64,000 nucleotides of DNA from Gemmatimonadota bacterium (GTDB lineage Bacteria; Gemmatimonadota; Gemmatimonadetes; Longimicrobiales; Gaopeijiaceae), in the NCBI GenBank assembly GCA_016209885.1, contig JACQVF010000078.1:1-64000 (forward strand), written 5' to 3'. The notes under the pieces are model-generated. The model saw nothing but the letters and a program-made list of their open reading frames with translations. It ran no database searches and had not been told where the DNA came from. The stretch's first letter is position 1, and the number at the start of each line of letters is the position of its first letter. This document shows positions 40,338-49,353 of the stretch, piece by piece. The position numbers and the translations under genes were made by a program.

Positions 40338-41552
40338 GTGAACCAGATCCTGTTTCCGGACTCCCTGGTGGAGCGTCGCGAAGACGGCGGGCGCATCGTG
40401 CTCGTGGTCATGGACGGGGTGGGTGGCCTGCCGCACCCCGAGACGGGGCGCACCGAGCTCGAATGCGCGAGCACACCGAACCTGGACGGGCTGGCGGTCC
40501 GGAGTTCACTGGGCATGATGATCCCCGTGAAGCCCGGGATCTCGCCCGGGAGCGGGCCTGGGCACCTCGCGCTGTTCGGCTACGACCCGGTGCGCTTCCG
40601 GATCGGGCGCGGCGTGCTGAGCGCGCTGGGCGTGGGGCTCGAGCTCGAGCCGGGCGATGTGGCCGCGCGCCTCAATCTCGCGACGGTGGACGCGGACGGG
40701 CGCATCACGGACCGCCGCGCCGGCCGCCCGTCCGACGAGGAGGGGCGCCGGGTCGTCGCAAAGCTCGCGGCGGCCCTGGAAGCGCCGGAGGGCGTGGACG
40801 TGGTGCTCCGGCACGAGAAGGAGCACCGCGCTGTGCTCGTGCTCCGCGGCGTGGGGCTGTCCCCGCGAGTGGGTGACACGGACCCGCAGCGCACAAATGT
40901 GCCGCCGCTGGAGCCCGAGACGCTGGCGCCCGAGGCGGAGCGGACGGCAGCGCTCGTAGGCGCGCTGCTCCGGCGGGCGCGCGAGCTCCTCGCGGACGAG
41001 ACCGCCGCGAACGCGGTGCTCGCCCGCGGGTTCGCCGCCTACGAGCGCTACCCCGCGTTCGAGGAGCGCTTCGGGCTGAGGGCCCGGGCCATCGCGCGAT
41101 ATCCCATGTACCAGGGCGTCGCGCGCCTGGTGGGTATGACCGCGGAGCCGCCGCCCAAGTCGGACGAGGGCGTGGCCGCCGCGCTGGCGGAGCGCTACGG
41201 CGCCTTCGAATTCCACTTCCTCCACTTCAAGTACACGGACTCGCGAGGCGAGGACGGCGACTTCGACGCGAAGGTCGCGGCTATCGAGGCGGTGGACCGG
41301 CTGATCCCGCGCGTCATGGCCGTCGCGCCGGACGTGCTTATCGTCACGGGCGACCACTCGACGCCGTCGCGGTACCGCGCCCACTCGTGGCACGCCGTCC
41401 CTGTCCTCATCGCCTCGCCGTGGACGCGGCCGTCGGCCGCCACGTTCGGTGAGACGGCCTGCCGCGGCGGCGATCTGGGCATCTTCGAGGCATGCCACCT
41501 CATGACCCTTGCCCTCGCGCACGCGGGCCGCCTCGCCCGCTACGGCGCGTGA
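40338..41552 (+). CDS. apgM: 2,3-bisphosphoglycerate-independent phosphoglycerate mutase, archaeal-type (ApgM)
   Basis: 404 residues with a GTG start. ApgM motifs: IVLVVMDGVGGLPHPETGRT (metal-site Asp), STPNLDGLA, SPGSGPGHLALFGYDP (nucleophile Ser in the GSGPGH loop), FEFHFLHFKYTDSRGEDGD and VLIVTGDHSTPSRYRAHSWH with the metal-binding His residues. It interconverts 3- and 2-phosphoglycerate in glycolysis using two divalent metals. It appears leaderless and may form an operon with the TPR protein 31 bases downstream. Confidence 0.93.
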   Translation: MNQILFPDSLVERREDGGRIVLVVMDGVGGLPHPETGRTELECASTPNLDGLAVRSSLGMMIPVKPGISPGSGPGHLALFGYDPVRFRIGRGVLSALGVGLELEPGDVAARLNLATVDADGRITDRRAGRPSDEEGRRVVAKLAAALEAPEGVDVVLRHEKEHRAVLVLRGVGLSPRVGDTDPQRTNVPPLEPETLAPEAERTAALVGALLRRARELLADETAANAVLARGFAAYERYPAFEERFGLRARAIARYPMYQGVARLVGMTAEPPPKSDEGVAAALAERYGAFEFHFLHFKYTDSRGEDGDFDAKVAAIEAVDRLIPRVMAVAPDVLIVTGDHSTPSRYRAHSWHAVPVLIASPWTRPSAATFGETACRGGDLGIFEACHLMTLALAHAGRLARYGA

Positions 41553-41583
41553 GAGGGGATCCTCCGCACCCCGACGGCGAGCC

Positions 41584-42426
41584 GTGACGGACATCGACCA
41601 GGTGCTGGAGCAGGCCCTGGCCCACGCCGAGGAAGGCGACTGGTCCGCGGCCGAGAAGCTGCTGCGGGATGAGCTGGAGAAGGCGCCGGAGGACCCGCGG
41701 CTCCTATGTTGGCTTGGCGTCGCGCAGCAGGAGCTTGGGCTTTCGAGCCTGGCGTACGATACGTTCCGCCGCTGCATCTCGACCCAGCCCGTGGATCCGC
41801 ATGTGCTCGCCATCGCCGGCTACGCGATCGCTCGCCTCGACGATCCCGATGCGGAGCCGGCGCTGCGCCTGGCGGCCATCACGGCGCCGGACCTGCCCAT
41901 CGCGCGGTGGAGCTACGGCGCCTACCTGGCGCGGGAAGGTTTGCTCGACGACGCGCTCCGCGAGCTCGACGCCGCCTCCGGACTGGCGCCCGATGACCCG
42001 CATGTGGCCGTGGAGCGCGGCGGCGCGCTGGCCCTCAAGGGCGAGTTCGGCGTGGCGGCTCACGAGTTCCAGCGCGCCGTTACGCTCACGCCGGACGACG
42101 GCTGGCCGCGCATCCTCCTGGGCCTCGTGCTCTTGGAGCTCCGGCGCTGGGAGCCGGCGGCCACGGCTCTCGTGGAGGGTGCGCGCCTTCGCGGGGCGGA
42201 CGCCGGGGCCCAGGTACTGGCCGCGCTGGCCGCTGCGGCGTGGGGCTGGCTGGATATCGCCGAGGAGATGATCGAGCGCGCCCGAGTACAGGCGGTGGGC
42301 GCCGACCGGGCGCTTGTGCGCGAGGCCGAGCGCACGATCGCGCACGGCGGACGCGGCGCGCGAAGCTTGCTCATGACTACCGTCGCGCCGGGTGCGCTGC
42401 GCGAGCGGCTTATGGCGTGGGAGTAA
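41584..42426 (+). CDS. Cytoplasmic TPR protein
   Basis: 280 residues from GTG 41584, with no obvious ribosome-binding site. It consists of tetratricopeptide repeats: ALAHAEEGDWSAAEKLLRDE, LGVAQQELGLSSLAYDTFRR, GAYLAREGLLDDALRELDAA, GALALKGEFGVAAHEFQRAV and WLDIAEEMIERARVQAVG. No signal peptide or membrane segment. The partner is unknown. It follows apgM closely; no clear relation to glycolysis is visible. Confidence 0.8.
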   Translation: MTDIDQVLEQALAHAEEGDWSAAEKLLRDELEKAPEDPRLLCWLGVAQQELGLSSLAYDTFRRCISTQPVDPHVLAIAGYAIARLDDPDAEPALRLAAITAPDLPIARWSYGAYLAREGLLDDALRELDAASGLAPDDPHVAVERGGALALKGEFGVAAHEFQRAVTLTPDDGWPRILLGLVLLELRRWEPAATALVEGARLRGADAGAQVLAALAAAAWGWLDIAEEMIERARVQAVGADRALVREAERTIAHGGRGARSLLMTTVAPGALRERLMAWE

Positions 42427-42428
42427 CG

Positions 42429-42480
42429 TTCCCCGTGTTCCCCGTGTTCCCCGTGTTCCCCGTGTTCCCCGTGTTCCCCG
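42429..42480 (+). repeat. 9-bp tandem repeat array
   Basis: TTCCCCGTG is repeated almost perfectly, giving 5.8 units directly after the TPR gene stop (TAA, 42424-42426). If read in the overlapping frame it would encode repeated Phe-Pro-Val, but no gene is likely there. It may be a slippage-prone tract affecting mRNA ends. Confidence 0.8.
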
Positions 42481-42566
42481 GCGCGTGCTGCATCGGCCGC
42501 CCGGATGCGTTATGTTTACAAGGTATAGCCCCGCCTATCGCGGTACCGGAGACCAGCGAGGGACGT

Positions 42567-42947
42567 ATGCACGAGTTCACGCATCGTCTGCCCCACGAGC
42601 CCTGGTCGAAGCCGAGTCGGAACGAGGAGGAGTACTTCCGTCGCCTGGAGTACGAGACCCGTCTCGAGGCGGCCCGCCACCGCGAGGAGCAGCGGCAGGC
42701 GGAAGAGCGCGAGCGGACGAAGGAGCTGCACAAGGACCACTGTCCGCGCTGCGGGTCGAGGCTCGTACATGTGCGGCTGCGGGATGCCTGGGCGGACCAG
42801 TGCCCGTCCTGCCGCGGGATCTGGCTCGACCGCGACATGTTCGAGCTCTTCACCCACCGGGTGCGCACCCCGCTTGCCGAGTGGTTCCGGTCGACACTGC
42901 TCCAGCACTCCCTGGGAGAGCTTCCCACCGAGAAGGAAGGCCGATAG
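42567..42947 (+). CDS. TFIIB-type zinc-ribbon protein
   Basis: 126 residues from ATG 42567 (GGGA upstream). A charged helical region (EYFRRLEYETRLEAARHREE) leads to a zinc ribbon: DHCPRCGSRLVHVRLRDAWA then DQCPSCRGIWLDRDMFELFT (CPxC...CPxC). This zf-TFIIB family is common in bacteria; function is uncertain but zinc or nucleic-acid binding is likely. The upstream region has TTTACA/TATAG-like promoter elements near 42515-42530. Confidence 0.85.
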   Translation: MHEFTHRLPHEPWSKPSRNEEEYFRRLEYETRLEAARHREEQRQAEERERTKELHKDHCPRCGSRLVHVRLRDAWADQCPSCRGIWLDRDMFELFTHRVRTPLAEWFRSTLLQHSLGELPTEKEGR

Positions 42948-43037
42948 GCTAGAGCGCGCCCCGCTTCCCGGCCGGCCTTCACGCCCGGAGGCGGACGGCC
43001 GAGCCGGGCGTGCGTCTGCCGCCTCTCTCCATGAGTC

Positions 43038-44354
43038 ATGGCGAGGAAAGGCCTGGCTGTGGCAACGAACGAAGAGAGCACGCTGCTGTCGATCCCGTAC
43101 GAACGATACACGCTCGCCAACGGGCTGCGGGTGGTGCTGTCCGAGGACCGTGCGGTCCCGGTGGTTGCCGTGAACCTCTGGTATCTGGTCGGATCACGGA
43201 ACGAGCCGCCCGGCCGCACCGGCTTCGCTCACCTGTTCGAGCACATGATGTTCCAGGGCTCGCAGCACGTGCCCGAGAACCAGTACTTCGCTCTCGTCGA
43301 GCGCGCTGGTGGCTCCCTGAACGGTTCCACCTGGTTCGACCGCACGAACTACTACCAGACGCTGCCGGCCCACCACCTGGAACTCGCGCTGTGGCTCGAG
43401 TCGGACCGCATGGGCTGGCTGCTGCCGGCGATGACGCAGGCACGGCTCGACAACCAGCGCGATGTGGTGAAGAACGAGAGGCGCTGGCGGTACGACAACC
43501 AGCCATACGGAGACTGGGATGAGCGGCTGCAAGCCCTCGTCTTCCCGCCGGAGCACCCGTATCACCACTCGGTCGTCGGCTCGATGGAGGACCTCGACGT
43601 AGCCACACTGGAGGATGTGGAGAGCTTCTTCCGCACGTACTACCGGCCGAACAATGCGGTGCTGACCGTGTGCGGCGACTTCGATCCCGCCCAGGCGAAG
43701 GATGCCGTCGAGGGCTACTTCGGCGGGATTCCGGCGGGGGATCCGACCCCACCGCTCCCGGGCAATCCCGAGGTTGCGCCGACGCTGGGTGGGGGTGTGC
43801 GCCAGGAGGTCGAGGGCGACGTCCCCCTCCCGCGCGTCTATTGTGCGGCGCGGATCCCGCCGTGCGGATCCGCCGACTTCTATGCCGCCGAGGCTCTGGT
43901 GGGCGTACTGGCGAGCGGGAAAGCGTCGCGCCTGTACCGATCCCTCGTCCGGGAACGGCGGCTGGCCAGGGACGTGGTCGCGTTCGCGTTCCCGCTGATC
44001 ACCGGCGCCGCCATGCTCGTTCTCTGGGCCACAGGCTATGCCGGCGTCAAAGCGGAGGCGTTGGAGCGCGCGCTCCACGAGGAGCTGGACGGCGTCGACA
44101 CCGTAACGGGCGCGGAGGTCGAGCGGGCCGTGGCGCTGGCCGAGACGCAGATGGTGCGGGAGATCGAGGGGATGGGTGAGCGCGCGGACCTTCTTTCCAT
44201 GTTCGAGGCGTTCTTCGGCGATCCCGGCCGCCTGAACACGGAGCTGGACCGGCTGCGGGCGGTGACACCGGACCGGCTTCGCCGCTTCGCCGCTGCCTTC
44301 CTTGCCGCGGACAACCGCGCGACCCTGACCTACGTCCCCCGTAGGCCGTCGTGA
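43038..44354 (+). CDS. M16 family zinc metallopeptidase (catalytic subunit)
   Basis: 438 residues from ATG 43038; GTG 43059, preceded by GAGGAAAGG, is an alternative start. The M16 inverted zinc motif is present: H65-LFE68-H69 (GFAHLFEHMMFQG) with a downstream glutamate ligand in VVKNERRWRYDNQPYGDW (E147). The second half carries the M16 C-terminal domain (YTLANGLRVVLSEDRAVPVV begins the first). It would degrade peptides or process proteins in the cytoplasm or periplasm; no signal peptide is evident. The adjacent overlapping gene encodes a second M16 subunit, so they likely form a heterodimer. Confidence 0.9.
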   Translation: MARKGLAVATNEESTLLSIPYERYTLANGLRVVLSEDRAVPVVAVNLWYLVGSRNEPPGRTGFAHLFEHMMFQGSQHVPENQYFALVERAGGSLNGSTWFDRTNYYQTLPAHHLELALWLESDRMGWLLPAMTQARLDNQRDVVKNERRWRYDNQPYGDWDERLQALVFPPEHPYHHSVVGSMEDLDVATLEDVESFFRTYYRPNNAVLTVCGDFDPAQAKDAVEGYFGGIPAGDPTPPLPGNPEVAPTLGGGVRQEVEGDVPLPRVYCAARIPPCGSADFYAAEALVGVLASGKASRLYRSLVRERRLARDVVAFAFPLITGAAMLVLWATGYAGVKAEALERALHEELDGVDTVTGAEVERAVALAETQMVREIEGMGERADLLSMFEAFFGDPGRLNTELDRLRAVTPDRLRRFAAAFLAADNRATLTYVPRRPS

Positions 44355-45721
44355 GCACCGCCCCTCGCCTGGATCGCTCTCGCCCGCCGGAGCCCAGGGC
44401 TGTTCGGCGCTTCGGCTTCCCGGAGGTGCGCTCCGCGAGCCTGGCGAACGGTCTCGACGTGCGAGTCGCCCGGCTGCCCCGTCTTCCCGTGGCGACCTTG
44501 CAGGTCGTCGTCGACGCGGGCGAGGCCGCGGTCCTGAGCGAGGACGCCGGCCTCGCCTTGCTTACCGCCGAGGGGCTGGAGGGCGGCACGAGCGCGCGCT
44601 CGGGCCCCGAGCTCGCGGACGCGCTGGAGCGGCTGGGCGCGAGCCTCGAGGTCAGCGCGGGCTGGGACGCGGCGTCGGTGGGGCTCACCTGTCTGGTGGA
44701 ACGCCTCGCGGAGGCGGCCCCGCTGCTGGCGGAGGTGCTCCTGCGGCCGGCGTTCCCGGAGGACGAGGTTGCGCGTTGCCGCGATCGCCAGCTCGCTACC
44801 CTTGAGCACCGGAAGAAGGACCCGCGCGCGCTCGCGAACGATATGGCCGCCGCGTTCTACTACGCCGCGGGCGTGCCGTATGCCCGACCGCTCTCGGGGC
44901 GTCGCGAGTCGGTGGAGCGGCTGACCCGCGAGCATGCAAATACGTTCTATCGCGCCCGCTATCGCCCCGGCGGCTCCGGCGTCGTCCTGGTGGGAGACGT
45001 GGAACCCGAGCGTGCCCTCGCGCTCGTGGCAGAGCAGCTCGGCCCCTGGACCGGTGAGCCCGCGGCCCCTCCGGAGTTCGAGGCGGTGAGCGCTGTCGAG
45101 CGCCGCACGGTGTTCGTGGTGCATCGCCCCGGCGCCGTGCAGTCCGAGATCCGGATCGGGCACGTGGGCGCCGATCGCGGGACGCCCGACTACTTCCCGC
45201 TCATCGTGCTGAACACGCTCCTGGGCGGCGCGTTCACGAGCCGGCTCAACCTGAACCTCCGGGAGCGGCACGGCTACACGTACGGCGCGCGCTCCCGCTT
45301 CTCGTTCCGGCGGCGCCCCGGGCCGTTCATCGTGGATGTGGCCGTGGCCACCGAGGTGACCGCCGATGCGGTCCGTGAGACCATGACGGAGATCGACGGG
45401 CTGCTCCGCGAGGGACCCGGCGCCGACGAGGTGGCTGCCGCGAAGGACTACATCGCCGGCGTCTTCCCGCTTCAGCTCGAGACGACGGCTCAGGTCGCCG
45501 GGCGCATCACGGAACTCATCATCTACGAGCTGCCCGACCCCTATTATCAGGTCTACCGCGATCGCGTCCTGGCCGTGACGCCGGGGGAGGCGCACGAGGC
45601 CGGCCTGCGCCACATCCACCCCGATCACATGGCCGTCGTCGTCGTAGGCGACGCCGACGCCATCCGACCACCGCTCGAGGCCTTGGAAATCGGTGCCGTG
45701 GAAGTGCACGCTCCGTCGTGA
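44351..45721 (+). CDS. M16 family peptidase, non-catalytic subunit
   Basis: 456 residues starting with GTG that overlaps the previous stop as GTGA. It has the M16 fold (VRSASLANGLDVRVARLPRL, HRPGAVQSEIRIGHVGADRG, LLGGAFTSRLNLNLRERHGY, TYGARSRFSFRRRPGPFIVD) but the region that should hold HxxEH reads LALLTAEGLEGGT, lacking zinc ligands. Such subunits provide substrate binding to the catalytic partner. Coupling to the upstream gene supports a 1:1 complex. Confidence 0.87.
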   Translation: MSTAPRLDRSRPPEPRAVRRFGFPEVRSASLANGLDVRVARLPRLPVATLQVVVDAGEAAVLSEDAGLALLTAEGLEGGTSARSGPELADALERLGASLEVSAGWDAASVGLTCLVERLAEAAPLLAEVLLRPAFPEDEVARCRDRQLATLEHRKKDPRALANDMAAAFYYAAGVPYARPLSGRRESVERLTREHANTFYRARYRPGGSGVVLVGDVEPERALALVAEQLGPWTGEPAAPPEFEAVSAVERRTVFVVHRPGAVQSEIRIGHVGADRGTPDYFPLIVLNTLLGGAFTSRLNLNLRERHGYTYGARSRFSFRRRPGPFIVDVAVATEVTADAVRETMTEIDGLLREGPGADEVAAAKDYIAGVFPLQLETTAQVAGRITELIIYELPDPYYQVYRDRVLAVTPGEAHEAGLRHIHPDHMAVVVVGDADAIRPPLEALEIGAVEVHAPS

Positions 45722-45849
45722 ACGGCGCTGGAGCCGCCGCTCACCCCGGAGCCGGGCGGCCCGGCGCGGCTGCGGGATGCGGCTCGGAGATTCAGCTTCC
45801 TGTGCAACCCGCGCCCCCGCCGTTCGTATCCTAAGGGAGAGAGGACTCC

Positions 45850-46461
45850 ATGACACGCGAGCCCAGCGAGCGGCCTCGGAACCTGCTCGAAGCCGGTGCC
45901 ATCGCGAGCCGCGAGATCTTCGACGGGCGCATCGTGCACCTGACCGTCGACGACGTGAGGTTCCCGGACGGATCGACCGGCCAGCTCGAGATGATCCGCC
46001 ATTCGGGGGCCGCGGCCGTGCTCCCCTTGCTCGGTGAACCGGCGGACCCGGACCCGGAGATCCTCCTCGTGCGCCAGTACCGCTACGCCGCCGCCGGCTA
46101 CCTCTACGAGGTCCCGGCTGGCCGCCCAGCGTACACGGGGGAGCCGTGGCGGGATTGCGCCGCACGCGAGCTGCGCGAAGAGACGGGCTACCGCGCCGAT
46201 CACCTCGAACGCCTCACCATGATCTACACGACGCCAGGGTTCACCGACGAGCGCATTCACCTCTACCTGGCCCGCGGCCTCACGCCCGGTGAAACCGCCC
46301 ACGATCAGGACGAGTTCATGGAGATGGAGCGAATGCCGCTCTCTCGCGCCCTCACGATGGTGCGCGACGGCATGATCGTAGACGCGAAGACGATCTGCAC
46401 GCTCCTCTACGCCGCGACGTTCAACCTGGCGCCGCGGACCCCGTCCCTTCCCGCTACCTGA
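45850..46461 (+). CDS. NUDIX hydrolase, ADP-ribose pyrophosphatase-like
   Basis: 203 residues. The Nudix box is complete (E98 through RELREETGY, residues about 98-114), with the preceding LVRQYRYAAAGYLYEVPAGR typical of ADP-ribose/NDP-sugar pyrophosphatases. It would hydrolyse an NDP-X substrate to NMP plus X-phosphate using Mg2+ bound by the glutamates. Its ribosome-binding site (GGGAGAG) is just upstream. It is followed by the ECF sigma gene. Confidence 0.9.
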   Translation: MTREPSERPRNLLEAGAIASREIFDGRIVHLTVDDVRFPDGSTGQLEMIRHSGAAAVLPLLGEPADPDPEILLVRQYRYAAAGYLYEVPAGRPAYTGEPWRDCAARELREETGYRADHLERLTMIYTTPGFTDERIHLYLARGLTPGETAHDQDEFMEMERMPLSRALTMVRDGMIVDAKTICTLLYAATFNLAPRTPSLPAT

Positions 46462-46682
46462 GGCTGGCAATGAACGAACGTCGCGGCGGTGCTACGGGGC
46501 ACGCGACTGCGGTGCCCCTGCGGCAGAGCTTGCCTCGAGCCGGCGCAGCCTCGCCAGAGGCCCGGTCCCGCCGGCGTCCGCACGCGGGGCGGCGAGTGTC
46601 CTCGCGGGAGGACGGATTTCCCTGCCCGACAAGCGGGAGAAGGCTTGGTACGGATCCTGCGGTGCGGTATGATGGAGGGGGG

Positions 46683-47405
46683 GTGGCGGACGCGGAAGGT
46701 GAGACAGCCGAGGGATCGGCGGAGCGGCAGGCGCGCATGGCGGTGAAGCGCGGTACGCACGGCGGGCGCGACGTTACGGTGGCCGGGCTCGCGGTGAAGG
46801 AGCCCCGGCAGGCGCGGCGTCCGGACCACTCGTCGCTGGACGACAGCCAGGTGGTCCAGCACGCACTGGACGGCGACCGGCGTGCGTTCACCGAGCTTGT
46901 GGACCGTTATCACGGCCGGCTGCTCAATTTCGTGTACCGCACGATCGGCGACCGTGAGCGTGCCGAGGATCTCGTGCAGGAGACGTTCGTGCGTGTGTAC
47001 CGGCACCTGCAACGGTTCGACCAGACGAAGAAGTTCTCGACCTGGATCTATACGATCGCAAGCAATCTGGCGAAGAACGAGCTGCGAAACCGGTCGCGGA
47101 ACCCGCTCGTTCTCTTCCAGACGATCAGGCGGAACTGGGAGGCGGACCACCGGCCGCTGGAGTGGGAGGACAACACGTATCGGCCGGACGACCTTTTCCG
47201 GCAGCGGCACCTGCGCGAGATGGTGGAGCGCGCGGTCGCCCGGCTTCCCGAGCACCACCGGATCGTCTTCGTCCTGCGGGAGATGGAGGGGAAGACGTAC
47301 GAGGAGATCGCCGAGATCACGAGGTGCAACCTGGGGACCGTGAAGAGCCGGCTGAACCGGGCGCGGAACAACTTCGCACGGATCATCGCACCGATGCTGG
47401 AGTAG
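46683..47405 (+). CDS. ECF RNA polymerase sigma factor (RpoE-like)
   Basis: 240 residues from GTG 46683, chosen for the strong GGAGGGG just upstream; ATG 46737 is another option. Region 2 (FTELVDRYHGRLLNFVYRTI, GDRERAEDLVQETFVRVYRH, FSTWIYTIASNLAKNELRNR) and region 4 (RLPEHHRIVFVLREMEGKTY, EEIAEITRCNLGTVKSRLNR) are complete. It should redirect polymerase to stress or envelope genes. TATGAT at about 46665 could be its -10. A strong terminator follows it, and the matching anti-sigma gene lies beyond that terminator. Confidence 0.93.
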   Translation: MADAEGETAEGSAERQARMAVKRGTHGGRDVTVAGLAVKEPRQARRPDHSSLDDSQVVQHALDGDRRAFTELVDRYHGRLLNFVYRTIGDRERAEDLVQETFVRVYRHLQRFDQTKKFSTWIYTIASNLAKNELRNRSRNPLVLFQTIRRNWEADHRPLEWEDNTYRPDDLFRQRHLREMVERAVARLPEHHRIVFVLREMEGKTYEEIAEITRCNLGTVKSRLNRARNNFARIIAPMLE

Positions 47406-47525
47406 CGAGCGAGCGCGCCGGCGGGTGAGCGGGCGAGCGGGCGAGCGAGCTCTCGCCGACACGCCGGCTCTTGGGCTCGAACCGCACGGGCACGCGGCCT
47501 GCTGTGGGGCTCGAGCCGGGCGGGG

Positions 47526-47555
47526 CCCCGCCGCGGAGAGCGGCGGGGCGTTTTT
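47526..47555 (+). terminator. Rho-independent terminator after the ECF sigma gene
   Basis: CCCCGCCGC (47526-47534) and GCGGCGGGG (47540-47548) form a perfect nine-pair stem with loop GGAGA, followed by CG and TTTTT. It lies in the 323-base gap between sigma and anti-sigma genes. Just after it GTGCACGCCGCGCGTGCACG-type short repeats occur; nothing else is recognised in the gap. Confidence 0.8.
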
Positions 47556-47728
47556 GTCCGTACGCCGCGCGTGCACGCCGCGCGTGCACGCGGCGCGCGG
47601 AACCTCCGCCCATGCGGCACAGTATGAGGTGTGGCCACGCGGAACTCGCTCCGTGTGGGCGCGGTAGTAGAGGGTCAGTGTTGGGCCGCGGGTTGGAGGC
47701 TGCTCGAGCGAGGGGACGTTCGGCCACG

Positions 47729-48286
47729 ATGGATTGCGCGGAGTTCCTGGGAGGGCATTCCGACTACCTGGACGGTGTGGTGAGCGCCGCGAGAGCCGGG
47801 GAGTTCGTCCGGCATCAGGAGGCGTGTCCGTCCTGTGCGCGCTATCACCGGGTGCTGGTGAAAGGCAGGGAGCTCCTCCAGATGCTGCCGCCCGTCGAGC
47901 CCCCGCGCGACTTCTATCCTCGTCTGCAGCACCGCCTCTATCACGTGATGGACGGACCCGAGCTCGACTACGGCGCCCGGGCGTCGGGGACGAGCACGGT
48001 GGCGGCCGTGGCGATCGCGGTGCTCATGGCGCTCGCGGCGTGGAGCCCCCTCGTGCGGCCCGAGACGCCGCAGGTCGAGCTCCCGGCCATCGTGGTGGAC
48101 GAGCCTTCTCGCTATGGTCTGGGTCAGACGCTTCGTCTGCTCCCCAACCCGGACGACCTGCACCTGGCGCCGAGCCTCCTGTCGGAGGCACTCTGGGACC
48201 GACCGAACATGCTTCTCTATCTCTACTCGCCGCTGGGATGGCGGGAGCGCCAGGCCCGATCTCTGCGCCCCGTCCGCGTCGAGTGA
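47729..48286 (+). CDS. Membrane anti-sigma factor (zf-HC2)
   Basis: 185 residues from ATG 47729. The N-terminus has an anti-sigma zinc motif (HQEACPSCARYHRVLVKGRE, H-x3-C-x2-C), followed by a membrane helix at about 94-110 (STVAAVAIAVLMALAAWSPL) and an outer segment. It should bind and inhibit the ECF sigma factor encoded upstream, at the membrane. The two genes do not overlap but are separated by a terminator, so the anti-sigma probably has its own promoter; GGAAC near 47596 could be part of it. The ribosome-binding site is poor. Confidence 0.8.
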   Translation: MDCAEFLGGHSDYLDGVVSAARAGEFVRHQEACPSCARYHRVLVKGRELLQMLPPVEPPRDFYPRLQHRLYHVMDGPELDYGARASGTSTVAAVAIAVLMALAAWSPLVRPETPQVELPAIVVDEPSRYGLGQTLRLLPNPDDLHLAPSLLSEALWDRPNMLLYLYSPLGWRERQARSLRPVRVE

Positions 48287-48345
48287 CGCGGCGACGCGCT
48301 CGCTCGCTCTGCGCCGCGGGCGTCCACTGACGCCAGCGGTTCGCC

Positions 48346-49353
48346 GTGTCCCCCGAGGCGCTCCAGGAATGGCTCGATCGAGGTGGACGTGGCGGCGTCT
48401 TCTTCCTCTTCGGTGAGGACGAGTTCCGCAAGGAGGAGGCGGCGCGAGCCCTGGTCGGTGCGCACCTCGATCCCGCGACGCGCGATTTCAATCTGGACGT
48501 GCTGCACGGCTCCGAGCTGGACGCGGAGCGCTTTGCCTCCGTTCTGGCGACGCCGCCGATGCTGGCGGAGTGGCGGGTCGTGGTTGTGCGCGAGGCGGAG
48601 GCGCTGGCGACGCAGGCGCGGTCACGCGAACGGGTCCTCGGGCTCCTGGACCGTGTGCCGCCGGGGCTCGCCCTGATTCTCCTGGCCTCGGTGCCGGCCG
48701 GTTCGCGGGCGCGCTTCTACGAGGAGCTCCAGATGCGAGGGCGTGCCGCGCGCTTTACGGAGATCGATACCACCGATCTGCCGGGGTGGCTCATGCAGTG
48801 GACGCGGGCCCGGTTGGGCGTCGATCTCGAAGAGGGCGCGGCCCGCGCGCTGGCGGCCGCTGTGGGCAGCGACCTGGCCGTGCTGACGCTCGAGCTGGAG
48901 AAGCTGGCGAGCTACGCGGGCGGGCGGGGGCGCATCCGTGAGGACGACGTGCGCGCGGCCGGGATCGTGCTGCCGCGGGTCAATCGCTGGGCATGGTTCG
49001 ACCTGGTGGGCGAGCGCCGGTTCCGCGAAGCGCTGCCCGGGTTGCGGGTGCTCCTGGCCGGTGGCGAAACGGGGGTCGGCCTCACGATCGGGCTGGGGAC
49101 CCAGCTGCTCCGGGTCGGTGTCGCGCTGGAGGGGGGGATCCAAGGCCTCGAGCGCGTTTTGCCGCCCCGGCAGCGGTGGCTGGCCCCGCGAATCGCGGGG
49201 CAGGCGCGGCGCTGGACGCCGGAGTCGCTGGCCGCGGCGGTTCGGGGGCTGCGTCGCGTGGACCAGCTTCTCAAGTCGAGCTCGCTGAGCGCGGAGCACC
49301 TGCTCGAGGAGTGGCTGCTTTCCCAGCTCGTTCGGGAGGTCGAGGTGGTATGA
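48346..49353 (+). CDS. holA: DNA polymerase III subunit delta
   Basis: 335 residues with a GTG start. HolA features: FFLFGEDEFRKEEAARALVG, RDFNLDVLHGSELDAERFAS, TPPMLAEWRVVVVREAEALA, YEELQMRGRAARFTEID and the C-terminal helical collar region (LRRVDQLLKSSSLSAEHLLE). It is the clamp-loader subunit that opens the sliding clamp. It overlaps the next gene (ATGA). Length matches the family. Function in replication is secure from family assignment. Confidence 0.88.
   Translation: MSPEALQEWLDRGGRGGVFFLFGEDEFRKEEAARALVGAHLDPATRDFNLDVLHGSELDAERFASVLATPPMLAEWRVVVVREAEALATQARSRERVLGLLDRVPPGLALILLASVPAGSRARFYEELQMRGRAARFTEIDTTDLPGWLMQWTRARLGVDLEEGAARALAAAVGSDLAVLTLELEKLASYAGGRGRIREDDVRAAGIVLPRVNRWAWFDLVGERRFREALPGLRVLLAGGETGVGLTIGLGTQLLRVGVALEGGIQGLERVLPPRQRWLAPRIAGQARRWTPESLAAAVRGLRRVDQLLKSSSLSAEHLLEEWLLSQLVREVEVV

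Noticed and set aside
42240-42566. Extension of the zinc-ribbon gene through the 9-bp repeats
   Set aside because: The frame overlaps the TPR gene and would add Phe-Pro-Val repeats; ATG 42567 gives the conserved protein.
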